Of a stretch of DNA of 7,007 nucleotides, positions 1 to 5,177 are shown piece by piece. Position numbers and translations under genes: made by a program. Every line of letters starts with the position of its first letter. Positions within the stretch are counted from its first letter, which is position 1. The stretch is taken from assembly GCA_027858795.1 (NCBI GenBank), contig JAQICF010000081.1:1-7007 (forward strand), written 5' to 3'. This DNA is from Candidatus Delongbacteria bacterium. Its GTDB lineage: Bacteria > Delongbacteria > UBA4055. The notes beneath the pieces are model-generated. The model saw nothing but the letters and a program-made list of their open reading frames with translations, did not search any database and was not told the DNA's origin.

Positions 1-708
1 CAAATAGATAACCCAATAGCTAAAAAAGATATTATCAAGCATAGAATGATCTATGGTAATTATCCTGAACTTATAAATCTGCAGGATAATGAAGATAAAA
101 AAGAATATTTAAATGAGATCATAAATTCATATTTGTTGAAAGATATTTTGGCTTTTGAGAATATAAAGAATTCCTCAAAAATTCACAGTATTCTGAGGTT
201 GATAGCTTTTCAAATAGGCAAAGAAGTTTCTTATCATGAAATCGGCCAACAATTATCTATGAGTAAAAATACTGTAGAAAAGTATCTCGATCTATTGTCA
301 AAAGTATTTATTCTTTTTAAAGTTGAAGGATTCAGTAGAAACCTTCGAAAAGAAATTTCGAAAAGTCCTAGATGGTATTTTCATGATAATGGTATTAGAA
401 ATACATTAATTGCAAATTTTAACAGTCTTAATTTAAGGAATGATGTTGGACAACTTTGGGAAAATTATGCAATATCAGAAAGACTAAAATTTCAAAATTC
501 TAACCGTATGATCGTGAATAATTATTTTTGGAGAACATACGATCAGCAGGAAATCGACTGGGTTGAAGAGAGAGGAGGGGTGTTACATGCTTATGAGTTT
601 AAATGGAATAGAAAGAAAATAAAAGTACCTGCTGCATGGGCAAAAACTTATACAGAATCTGAGTTTAATATCATAACTCCTGATAATTTTCAGGAATGGA
701 TCAAATAA
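1..708 (+). CDS. AAA-family ATPase with DUF4143 domain, C-terminal part (5' end outside window)
   Basis: The frame is open from the first base, so the ATG at 46 is internal; 235 residues are visible of a family that usually runs to roughly 380-400. The missing N-terminal part should carry the AAA ATPase domain with Walker motifs. Visible, in order (residues counted from the codon at 46): YGNYPEL (3-9), the usual junction after the ATPase domain; a winged-helix-like stretch with SMSKNTVEKYLDLL (71-84); then FSRNLRKEISKSPRWYFHDNGIRN (96-119), RNDVGQLWEN (131-140) and FWRT-DQQEIDWVEE (161-175), followed by AYEFKW (182-187). D171, E184 and K186 resemble a PD-(D/E)XK nuclease-type core. These motifs are characteristic of DUF4143 proteins, whose biological role is poorly known; they are often found in accessory regions. 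A small membrane-protein gene follows after 13 nt, probably in the same transcript. Family assignment is secure; substrate and function are unknown. Confidence 0.9.
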   Translation, partial: QIDNPIAKKDIIKHRMIYGNYPELINLQDNEDKKEYLNEIINSYLLKDILAFENIKNSSKIHSILRLIAFQIGKEVSYHEIGQQLSMSKNTVEKYLDLLSKVFILFKVEGFSRNLRKEISKSPRWYFHDNGIRNTLIANFNSLNLRNDVGQLWENYAISERLKFQNSNRMIVNNYFWRTYDQQEIDWVEERGGVLHAYEFKWNRKKIKVPAAWAKTYTESEFNIITPDNFQEWIK

Positions 709-721
709 TAAAGGGGAAAAA

Positions 722-1018
722 ATGATAACAAGATCAAAGATAATTTCAATAATTTATTTCATAATATTTATAGCTATAGTAATGATAGTCAGAAGAGAAG
801 AACTTGTAGATGTTTCGATAAAATTACTCACCCCACTTGCGATGATATGGTTTGGGGAATGGTTTATCGATAATTTTGGTGGTAGCATATTTGGAATGTT
901 TGCAGCAGGATTTGCTTCATTTCTTGAAGGAAAGACCCTTCCGGTCTTTGGATGGTTTTTACTAGTATTTTATTCGATACTTTGGTTTATGCTTCCGAAT
1001 TTTACTGAAGTTGTGTAG
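722..1018 (+). CDS. Small hydrophobic membrane protein of unknown function, 98 aa
   Basis: I do not recognise this family. The ATG is preceded by AAGGGG at 711-716 with a 5-nt spacer, a good Shine-Dalgarno, and lies 13 nt after the DUF4143 gene stop, so co-transcription is likely. Predicted membrane segments by eye are residues 7-23, about 33-49 and 73-91. Between the last two is a glycine-rich stretch (GGSIFGMFAAGF, 53-64) and a short polar loop containing E69, G70 and K71. Positive residues R4 and K6 precede the first segment and R24-R25 follow it. No signal peptidase site or lipobox is seen, so it should stay in the inner membrane. Whether it works with the ATPase is only suggested by position. 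The clean ribosome-binding site and uninterrupted hydrophobic pattern argue that it is real. Confidence 0.65.
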   Translation: MITRSKIISIIYFIIFIAIVMIVRREELVDVSIKLLTPLAMIWFGEWFIDNFGGSIFGMFAAGFASFLEGKTLPVFGWFLLVFYSILWFMLPNFTEVV

Positions 1019-1038
1019 GTGATGGGAATTTAAAAACT

Positions 1039-1512
1039 TTATTTCGTACGATTTTTTAGTTTTAACAAAAAGTCTGCATCCGCTAAATCTTGCGGTCTTC
1101 CAGATGTCTGTTTTGCAATTATTAAATCATCTATTGAAATGAAGTTCAAACAGATATCGTCGTACTTATAATCTAATCTGTTTTCATAGGTCTTTTGAAA
1201 TTCCAATCCATCAACAGATACAAGAATATCAATTCTATTAGGTTCGTAGCCCAATTGAATTATATTGTCTTTGTCAGTAAAATCTTTTTCATTCAAACCC
1301 AAGCTTTCAAATCCAAACTCTTTTAGAGTTATTAAAAAATTCTCAATATTTGAATGATCTACCATTAACCATATGTCAATATCTTTTGTGTATCTGGGAT
1401 AACCGTGAAAATTGACTGCAAAGCCACCAATTATAAGATATTTAACGCTGTTCTTTTCTAATAATTCTGCAAACTCTTTGAAATCGTTGCTGATCTGGAT
1501 AGAATCTTTCAT
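1039..1512 (-). CDS. Nucleotidyltransferase-fold protein (MNT/AbiEii superfamily), toxin-antitoxin-like
   Basis: A 157-aa protein with the minimal nucleotidyltransferase fold. Near the N-terminus is SNDFKEFAELLEKN (8-21), then the core: GGFAVNFHGYPRYTKDIDIW (29-48). G29-G30 form the glycine motif, and D44 and D46 are the metal-binding aspartates. A third aspartate candidate is D95 in NRIDILVSVDG (92-102). The C-terminus has SIDDLIIAKQTSGRPQDLADADFLL (126-150), a typical ending for this group. All catalytic positions expected of the superfamily are present, so it could be active in transferring a nucleotide to a protein or RNA; the target cannot be read from sequence. It is the second gene of a two-gene operon, with its start 71 nt inside the preceding 71-aa gene. 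Such pairs resemble MNT-type or AbiE-type toxin-antitoxin modules, but the partner is not a recognisable HEPN or AbiEi protein. The start at 1512 is chosen because the conserved DFKEF segment needs it. Confidence 0.9.
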   Translation of the reverse strand: MKDSIQISNDFKEFAELLEKNSVKYLIIGGFAVNFHGYPRYTKDIDIWLMVDHSNIENFLITLKEFGFESLGLNEKDFTDKDNIIQLGYEPNRIDILVSVDGLEFQKTYENRLDYKYDDICLNFISIDDLIIAKQTSGRPQDLADADFLLKLKNRTK

Positions 1513-1657
1513 TTACTTCTTCTCGCATTTTATGAAGATTGATCAATCTATTTTTATAACTAAGTGACAACCAATATATTAAGTTGCTCTCATCATGTCC
1601 TTTTTTTACTATTTTCAGGCTTCTTTTCATAATAGAAATATACGAATTGTTTTTCAT
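1442..1657 (-). CDS. Small protein paired with the nucleotidyltransferase (71 aa)
   Basis: First gene of the - strand operon, overlapping the nucleotidyltransferase gene by 71 nt in another frame. Recognisable features are YWLSLSYKNRLINLHKMREE (28-47), fitting a YW-x-S-x(4)-RL-x(2)-L-x(2)-MR pattern, and RFQRVCRIIRKEQR at the C-terminus. From memory, small proteins with this pattern and an RxQRVxRxI tail are found directly upstream of this type of nucleotidyltransferase, so I take the pair as genuine. It is too short for a HEPN toxin and has no DNA-binding domain I can see. It may be the cognate antitoxin, substrate or accessory subunit; this is inference. Neither the ATG at 1657 nor the in-frame ATG at residue 10 (first base 1630) has a Shine-Dalgarno, so the start is uncertain. 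A 20-bp near-palindrome lies 9 nt upstream of 1657 and could be an operator. Confidence 0.75.
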   Translation of the reverse strand: MKNNSYISIMKRSLKIVKKGHDESNLIYWLSLSYKNRLINLHKMREEVNERFYPDQQRFQRVCRIIRKEQR

Positions 1658-1666
1658 TATTACAAT

Positions 1667-1686
1667 AATATATTACGTGATATATT
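1667..1686. promoter_or_regulatory. 20-bp near-perfect palindrome, candidate operator of the nucleotidyltransferase operon
   Basis: Nine of ten base pairs match around the centre between 1676 and 1677; only 1674/1679 mismatches. The core is ACGT with ATAT-rich arms. It sits in the short gap between the - strand pair (first start 1657) and the divergent remnant beginning near 1707, where an autoregulatory operator of a toxin-antitoxin-type operon would be expected. The arms are all A and T, so chance is a real alternative. Confidence 0.35.
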
Positions 1687-1706
1687 TATGAATTATTTGA
1701 ATATAT

Positions 1707-1946
1707 GTGAATTCAATAAAGCAACTACATAATGACCTTGATCTCTTTACCCATAAAGAATATAACAAGGAAGAATTGTTACATAAAAAATATACAATTA
1801 CCGATATTTCAACTGGAGTAAATGAATTAAATCTTTCGATAGAATATCCTTTGAAATCTAAGAATACCATAAAACTTGACCTAATAAAATATTCATATCC
1901 TAAATTGAAACCTATTATTGAAATAGAAGGTATTAAACTGGTATGA
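1707..1946 (+). pseudogene. Remnant of an AbiEii/AbiGii-type nucleotidyltransferase (middle fragment)
   Basis: This 79-codon frame opens with GTG and has no Shine-Dalgarno. Its content matches the central part of AbiEii-type nucleotidyltransferases: LHNDLDLFTHKEYNKEELL (7-25) corresponds to the usual GHRxSxDLDLFT-x-KEFxxEEL segment carrying the two catalytic aspartates, and IKLDLIKYSYPKLKPIIEIEGIKLV (55-79) corresponds to the xKVDFIxYxYPLLxPIxEIEGIRLA segment. The N-terminal GGTALAL-type motif is absent. The residues just before DLDLF appear shortened relative to the family, and the frame stops where DIAAMKL and the C-terminal half should begin. No continuation of those motifs was found in the three forward frames downstream. 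I therefore read it as a deletion remnant of a second nucleotidyltransferase, divergent from the intact one. A functional small peptide is the less likely alternative. Confidence 0.55.
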
Positions 1947-2050
1947 TTTTTATATTTCACCAAGAGAACTATCCAAATCGATACATTTCAGAGGAATGTC
2001 AGGATATGAATTCGTAAAATTCCATAAATAACCCTTATTGTATTGAAAAA

Positions 2051-2093
2051 ATTCCAAAAATATTCCTAAATATTGGCAAAATATTCCCAAAAC
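2051..2093. repeat. Four tandem 10-11-nt units related to ATTCCnAAAAT
   Basis: The units are 2051-2061, 2062-2071, 2072-2082 and 2083-2093, each starting ATT followed by two G or C bases and an A-rich tail. The spacing is close to one helical turn. The array runs directly into the left copy of the 40-bp direct repeat. It may be a protein-binding array, a curved-DNA element or simple low-complexity drift; the sequence does not decide. Confidence 0.45.
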
Positions 2094-2133
2094 ACATAGC
2101 TAAATAAATTATTATAATTCTTTCTTTTTAAAC
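2094..2133 (+). repeat. Left copy of a ~40-bp imperfect direct repeat
   Basis: Compared with 3493-3531, the first 20 nt (2094-2113) are identical and so are the last 14 nt (2120-2133, CTTTCTTTTTAAAC). They are separated by a diverged 6-nt spacer that is one base shorter in the other copy. Weaker similarity, including AATGTA at 2154-2159, continues downstream. The two copies enclose the zinc-ribbon/methyltransferase gene in the same orientation. Confidence 0.75.
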
Positions 2134-2205
2134 CTAAACAGCTTACTTTATTTAATGTAAAGATAAAAAATTATTACAGGAAGATTGGAATTAGAATATA
2201 TTTGA

Positions 2206-2228
2206 ACAAGGTGGTTTTAACCCCTTGT
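2206..2228. repeat. Hairpin repeat, ACAAGGGGTT type, with a bulged T
   Basis: The left arm 2206-2216 pairs with the right arm 2219-2228 (AACCCCTTGT) if T2212 is bulged. The same right arm occurs at 5223-5232, where the hairpin is perfect. No T-run follows, so it is not a standard terminator. It lies in the leader of the gene starting at 2288. Confidence 0.65.
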
Positions 2229-2248
2229 AGATAGAGAGTTGAAACAAG

Positions 2249-2269
2249 ATCCTGAAATAAATTCAGGAT
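2249..2269. repeat. Hairpin repeat, ATCCTGAA type, 18 nt before a start codon
   Basis: Perfect 8-bp arms ATCCTGAA (2249-2256) and TTCAGGAT (2262-2269) surround the loop ATAAA, followed by GAC. The core at 2252-2266 is repeated exactly at 5130-5144, and the same arms occur at 5119-5126 and 5156-5163. The ATG of the next gene is at 2288. Confidence 0.7.
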
Positions 2270-2287
2270 GACGTAATCCGAGAAATT

Positions 2288-3472
2288 ATGGCATTTGAAA
2301 AATTAAAAGAAAATTACGAATTATATAAATCTCATTACTTTGCAGGTAATGAACTGTATTGTCCGTTCTGTTCTCGATTTTTTAGAATGGATACATTCGG
2401 TAGATCTGGTGGAAAAAGTACTCATTGTCCGGTCTGTGCTTCATCAAAAGAAGAAAGAACACTTCTCTTGTTCTTGCAGTCCAGAACTCAGCTTTTAACC
2501 GGTGAATTAAGAATATTAGTGATCAGTGAAAAGAACGAAATTACAAACTATTTTTCCAGTTTCCCAAATACAGATTTGAAAATATTTACTCCTACAGGTG
2601 ATTTTTCAATTAGAGATGAAGAATTAAGGGATAAATATCCAAGCGATTATTTCGATGTAATAATTTGTAACTATGTCTTAGAAAAAATGCCTAGTTATTA
2701 TACTCTCATGGAAGAATTGAAAAGAATAATTAAAACAGATGGATTTATTACCCTACAAGCTAATATCGACAATGAAAGAGAAAATACATTAGAGACACAT
2801 CATCAAATGTATAAGGATAGATTGAAAATTTATGGTGTATGGGGGAATTATAGAAGATTTGGTAGAGATTATGTGCAAGTATTAAATGAAAACGGTCTTT
2901 CAGTCCTTGAGTATGATTTTGAATTGAACTTAAGTGATATACCGGAAGAAACATTTTTCAAAAAATATAGATTCTACTTGGGATATAAAGACGATCCACC
3001 GATTATAAAAAATTATGATACTGTTGTAGATGATGCTATTGATGAACATTATAATTCAAGTATAAAGAAAAGTGCTTTCTATTCGATGATTTATATGTTT
3101 GTCTTTCTTATCCCTGATATTATCAAAATCAAAGTAAATAATCTGGGTAATAAGATTAGTGAAAAACAAGAGAATAAACATAGAACTGAATATATGCTTT
3201 TTGTACTTATAACAGGATTGTTTTTATTCTGGTCAACATTAGCTTTATTTATTTGGACAGGTCATTTTTATAGTAGTTATTTTATTGGTGGAATTATTCA
3301 TTGGTTTGTTGCATTTCCAATTTTTCTTACAGTGGGTTTAGGTGGACTGTCAATATTATACGGATATGCATTTGTAACTAATTCCGCTGGGGAACTCAAG
3401 AAAGGTATAGTGGGAATGTTTTTTAGTGCATCCTTATTCTTGTCAATAATTATACTCATGTTTGGTCAGTAA
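2288..3472 (+). CDS. Zinc-ribbon / methyltransferase-like protein with C-terminal membrane domain
   Basis: A 394-aa, apparently three-part protein. Residues 25-50 form a zinc ribbon with two CPxC knuckles (C25, C28, C47, C50). Residues about 74-215 resemble a class-I SAM-dependent methyltransferase of the group that carries such a ribbon: YFDVIICNYVLEKM (121-134) stands where FD-x(4)-HVLEH is usual, followed by LMEELKRIIKTDGFITLQ (140-157) and YGVWGNYRRFGRDYVQVLNENG (182-203), where a DHxR-type segment is usual. The glycine-rich SAM loop is not evident, as ILVISEKNE (76-84) stands in the position of the usual HxAPE-like strand. Residues about 303-324, 332-360 and 373-392 are hydrophobic membrane segments; 264-281 may be a further one or an amphipathic helix. 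The altered HVLEH and DHxR positions question catalytic activity. Substrate is unknown. The start has only a weak GAG (2280-2282). No gene partner is within 300 nt, so it is probably a single-gene unit. Confidence 0.75.
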   Translation: MAFEKLKENYELYKSHYFAGNELYCPFCSRFFRMDTFGRSGGKSTHCPVCASSKEERTLLLFLQSRTQLLTGELRILVISEKNEITNYFSSFPNTDLKIFTPTGDFSIRDEELRDKYPSDYFDVIICNYVLEKMPSYYTLMEELKRIIKTDGFITLQANIDNERENTLETHHQMYKDRLKIYGVWGNYRRFGRDYVQVLNENGLSVLEYDFELNLSDIPEETFFKKYRFYLGYKDDPPIIKNYDTVVDDAIDEHYNSSIKKSAFYSMIYMFVFLIPDIIKIKVNNLGNKISEKQENKHRTEYMLFVLITGLFLFWSTLALFIWTGHFYSSYFIGGIIHWFVAFPIFLTVGLGGLSILYGYAFVTNSAGELKKGIVGMFFSASLFLSIIILMFGQ

Positions 3473-3492
3473 AGACAAATTGTCTAAAAACT

Positions 3493-3531
3493 ACATAGCT
3501 AAATAAATTATTTAAGACTTTCTTTTTAAAC
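3493..3531 (+). repeat. Right copy of the ~40-bp imperfect direct repeat
   Basis: It begins 20 nt after the stop codon of the zinc-ribbon/methyltransferase gene. Identical blocks shared with the left copy are 3493-3512 (20 nt) and 3518-3531 (14 nt). Looser similarity, including AATGTA at 3561-3566, continues beyond. It could be a trace of duplication around this gene, or the edges of an inserted segment. Confidence 0.75.
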
Positions 3532-3782
3532 TTAAATTACTTATTATAATCAAGTCAATTAATGTAGCTGAAAGATTATTAAATATGTTCCGAATTTTAT
3601 TTTAAAAATTAAGTAATATTAAGACAATTATTTTTCAAACATTTTGTCTATAACGTTGATATAAGTAAACAGGTTGTAAATCGGATGGATCATTCAAACA
3701 GTAAAATGGTAATTTATCCCTGAAAAAGTACACTTCATCGTTATTAATTAACAATTTATGTAAATCAGGTATATTTTGAAGG

Positions 3783-3799
3783 GGCGTAACACTTACGCC
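3783..3799. repeat. Hairpin repeat, GGCGTAA type, before the lipoprotein start
   Basis: Arms GGCGTAA (3783-3789) and TTACGCC (3793-3799) surround the loop CAC; G3782 and T3800 can add a wobble pair. A related element occurs at 5090-5109. It ends 14 nt before the Shine-Dalgarno and 27 nt before the ATG at 3827. No T-run follows, so a terminator is unlikely. Confidence 0.65.
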
Positions 3800-3826
3800 T
3801 GAAAAAGGAATTAAGAGGAGTGAAAA

Positions 3827-4981
3827 ATGAAAAGAATATTAGCAATTTTAATAGTAGCAATGGTAATCCTGATATCATGTGGTAAGAAAGATGGATTTGA
3901 AAAGAAAGTTGTAAATGGAATTACACAATACATTAACACTGATATTCCAAGTGACCCATCTGCAACCTTGGATCTGAAGAAACTTTATACGATCTCAACA
4001 GAAGATCAATCGGATTCCACAGCATTTTTCAAAAGACCTATAGCTTTAACAGTTGATAAGAATGAGAATTTATTTGTACTAGATCTACTTTCAATGAGTG
4101 TGAAAAAATTTGATTCGAATGGTAAGTTTGTGAAAAGTATCAGCAGGCAGGGAAGAGGACCGGGAGAACTTTTCTATCCTTCTGTTATGTTCATTGATAA
4201 CGACACTTTGAATGTAATGAGTATTGCTTCCAGCAAGATTTCAAAATTTGATCTGGATGGAAATTTCTACAAAGATGTTACGATAGACCAGATGCAATTA
4301 CAAAATCCAAAGATGTCACCTAACGGACAGAGAATGGTAACCTTCTTGTCCAAACCTGTAGATAAAGGAGAAGGGCAACAGCCTGATTTGGAGTTTTCAC
4401 TTGTTATGATCAATAGAGATAGCATGAAAGTAAATGCTACTCTGAATAGCACAGTAATATCACCTCAAGATATTATGGCAGGTAAAATGGATTTCAATGA
4501 TCTTATGATCCCTTTCGCACCCGGTAATGATAAGATCTATGTATCTGAAAACTCGGATGCACAGTACAGAATATTTTGCTATGATTATGATGGTGTGAAA
4601 AAATCTGAAATACGAAAGAGTTTTAAAAAAGTAAGATATGGAAAGGTTGAAAAAGGCGAATATAAAGAAGAAATGAAAAAAATGGCACAGGGAATAAAAA
4701 ATATAAAAGTGAGTAATTTTAAAAAAGCTATAAATGATATTTTTACTGATAAATACGGACGAGTTTTAGTAATACCTAGTATAGATAGAAAATTGGATTC
4801 ATTGGGAGTATACATTGATATATTCAAAGATGGTAAATTCCTTAATCGAGTTGACTATAATGTGATTGACAAAGGTAGCTCGGGCATATTAAGTATGATG
4901 AAAAAGGCACAATTCTTTATTAAAGATAAATTATACGTGATGAGTATGGAAGATTTAACGATAGATGTATATGATTATTAA
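3827..4981 (+). CDS. Six-bladed beta-propeller lipoprotein
   Basis: A 384-aa exported lipoprotein. The signal peptide MKRILAILIVAMVILISC ends in the lipobox LISC (15-18), so C18 should be lipidated and the protein anchored to a membrane facing the periplasm. The strong Shine-Dalgarno AGAGGAG (3814-3820), 6 nt before the ATG, fixes the start. The mature part shows repeated propeller-blade patterns: PIALTVDKNENLFVLD (71-86) with VKKFDSNGKFVKSI (92-105), then the hallmark GRGPGEL (109-115), then DTLNVMSIASSKISKFDLDGNF. Later blades include DKIYVSEN, GRVLVIPS and a closing DKLYVMSMEDLTIDVYDY. GRGPGE(F/L) is typical of the 6-bladed beta-propeller lipoproteins common in Bacteroidota and related groups. 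Their ligands are mostly unknown; they are thought to bind or sense at the cell surface or in the periplasm. It appears to be a single gene followed by a hairpin (4992-5027), with 282 nt before the TolC gene. Confidence 0.9.
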   Translation: MKRILAILIVAMVILISCGKKDGFEKKVVNGITQYINTDIPSDPSATLDLKKLYTISTEDQSDSTAFFKRPIALTVDKNENLFVLDLLSMSVKKFDSNGKFVKSISRQGRGPGELFYPSVMFIDNDTLNVMSIASSKISKFDLDGNFYKDVTIDQMQLQNPKMSPNGQRMVTFLSKPVDKGEGQQPDLEFSLVMINRDSMKVNATLNSTVISPQDIMAGKMDFNDLMIPFAPGNDKIYVSENSDAQYRIFCYDYDGVKKSEIRKSFKKVRYGKVEKGEYKEEMKKMAQGIKNIKVSNFKKAINDIFTDKYGRVLVIPSIDRKLDSLGVYIDIFKDGKFLNRVDYNVIDKGSSGILSMMKKAQFFIKDKLYVMSMEDLTIDVYDY

Positions 4982-4991
4982 AAGATAGTTG

Positions 4992-5027
4992 TCCGTAGGG
5001 TACGCAGGAATGCGTACCTAATACGGA
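4992..5027. repeat. Long interrupted hairpin with a GGAA tetraloop just after the lipoprotein gene
   Basis: The inner stem GGTACGCA (4999-5006) and TGCGTACC (5011-5018) is perfect and closes on GGAA, a GNRA-type tetraloop. The outer stem TCCGTA (4992-4997) and TACGGA (5022-5027) is also perfect. It starts 10 nt after the stop codon. It may stabilise the 3' end of the mRNA or act as a terminator, but no T-run follows on either strand, so a standard intrinsic terminator is not supported. It may instead be another dispersed palindrome. Confidence 0.6.
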
Positions 5028-5089
5028 TTAATAAAACGAAAATTAAAAGAATAAAAAATGATTAACGACGTTTACAATAACAAAAGTAG

Positions 5090-5109
5090 GGGCGTAATTT
5101 ATTACACCC
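5090..5109. repeat. Hairpin repeat, GGGCGTAAT type
   Basis: Arms GGGCGTAAT (5090-5098) and ATTACACCC (5101-5109) pair with one mismatch (C5093 against A5106). The hairpin resembles the one at 3783-3799. It is the first of a run of hairpins filling the gap before the TolC gene. Confidence 0.6.
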
Positions 5110-5118
5110 AAATAAAAG

Positions 5119-5163
5119 ATCCTGAAATACTGAAATAAATTCAGCATAAATCAAGTTCAGGAT
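5119..5163. repeat. Nested hairpin repeat: ATCCTGAA element containing a second copy of its own core
   Basis: The outer arms ATCCTGAA (5119-5126) and TTCAGGAT (5156-5163) match the element at 2249-2269. Inside them lies a second hairpin, CTGAA (5130-5134) and TTCAG (5140-5144), whose 15-nt core is identical to 2252-2266. The outer copy retains an ATCAAG loop end, like the neighbouring hairpin at 5178-5200. The arrangement looks like one repeat inserted into, or duplicated within, another. Confidence 0.6.
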
Positions 5164-5177
5164 GACGGGTAAAATGG

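Larger units (their letters stand above)
1947..2287. other. 341-nt gap without an intact gene: short repeats and hairpins
   Basis: This stretch lies between the nucleotidyltransferase remnant and the zinc-ribbon/methyltransferase gene. It contains four 10-11-nt units related to ATTCCnAAAAT (2051-2093), the left copy of a direct repeat (2094-2133) and two hairpins (2206-2228 and 2249-2269). Two start-less open frames overlap at its left end: one on the + strand (1927-2031) and one on the - strand (stop at 1950-1952). Neither matches a family I recognise. No tRNA or convincing promoter was seen. Confidence 0.6.
3473..3826. other. 354-nt gap without an intact gene
   Basis: The gap contains the right copy of the direct repeat (3493-3531), AT-rich sequence to about 3635, and a hairpin (3783-3799) close to the lipoprotein Shine-Dalgarno. 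A - strand frame is open from 3838 down to its TGA at 3635-3637 (67 codons) but has no ATG. Its translated part near 3640-3770 reads like protein (for example DEVYFFRDKLPFYCLNDPSD), though I recognise no family. The promoter of the lipoprotein gene should lie here; I could not pick a convincing -35/-10 pair. Confidence 0.6.

Noticed and set aside
46..48. ATG as the true start of the DUF4143 protein
   Set aside because: The frame is open from base 1 and the family has a large N-terminal ATPase domain before the YGNYPEL segment, so this methionine is internal.
1019..1066. Bidirectional terminator between the convergent genes at 1018 and 1039
   Set aside because: Only a weak AAAACT/AGTTTT pairing with a long loop can be drawn; no G+C-rich stem is present.
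1673..1963. Minus-strand 96-codon open frame
   Set aside because: It lies opposite the nucleotidyltransferase remnant, whose translated sequence matches a family, while this frame gives no recognisable motif and has no ribosome-binding site.
2760..2954. Minus-strand open frame inside the methyltransferase-like gene
   Set aside because: It is antisense to a well-supported gene, with no motif and no ribosome-binding site.
2094..3531. Insertion sequence bounded by the 40-bp repeats
   Set aside because: The repeats are direct, imperfect and AT-rich, no terminal inverted repeats were found, and the enclosed gene is not a transposase.
4267..4827. Two minus-strand open frames (4267-4452 and 4585-4827) inside the lipoprotein gene
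   Set aside because: Both are antisense to a strongly supported lipoprotein. Their hydrophobic look comes from reading the opposite strand of lysine- and glutamate-rich coding sequence.
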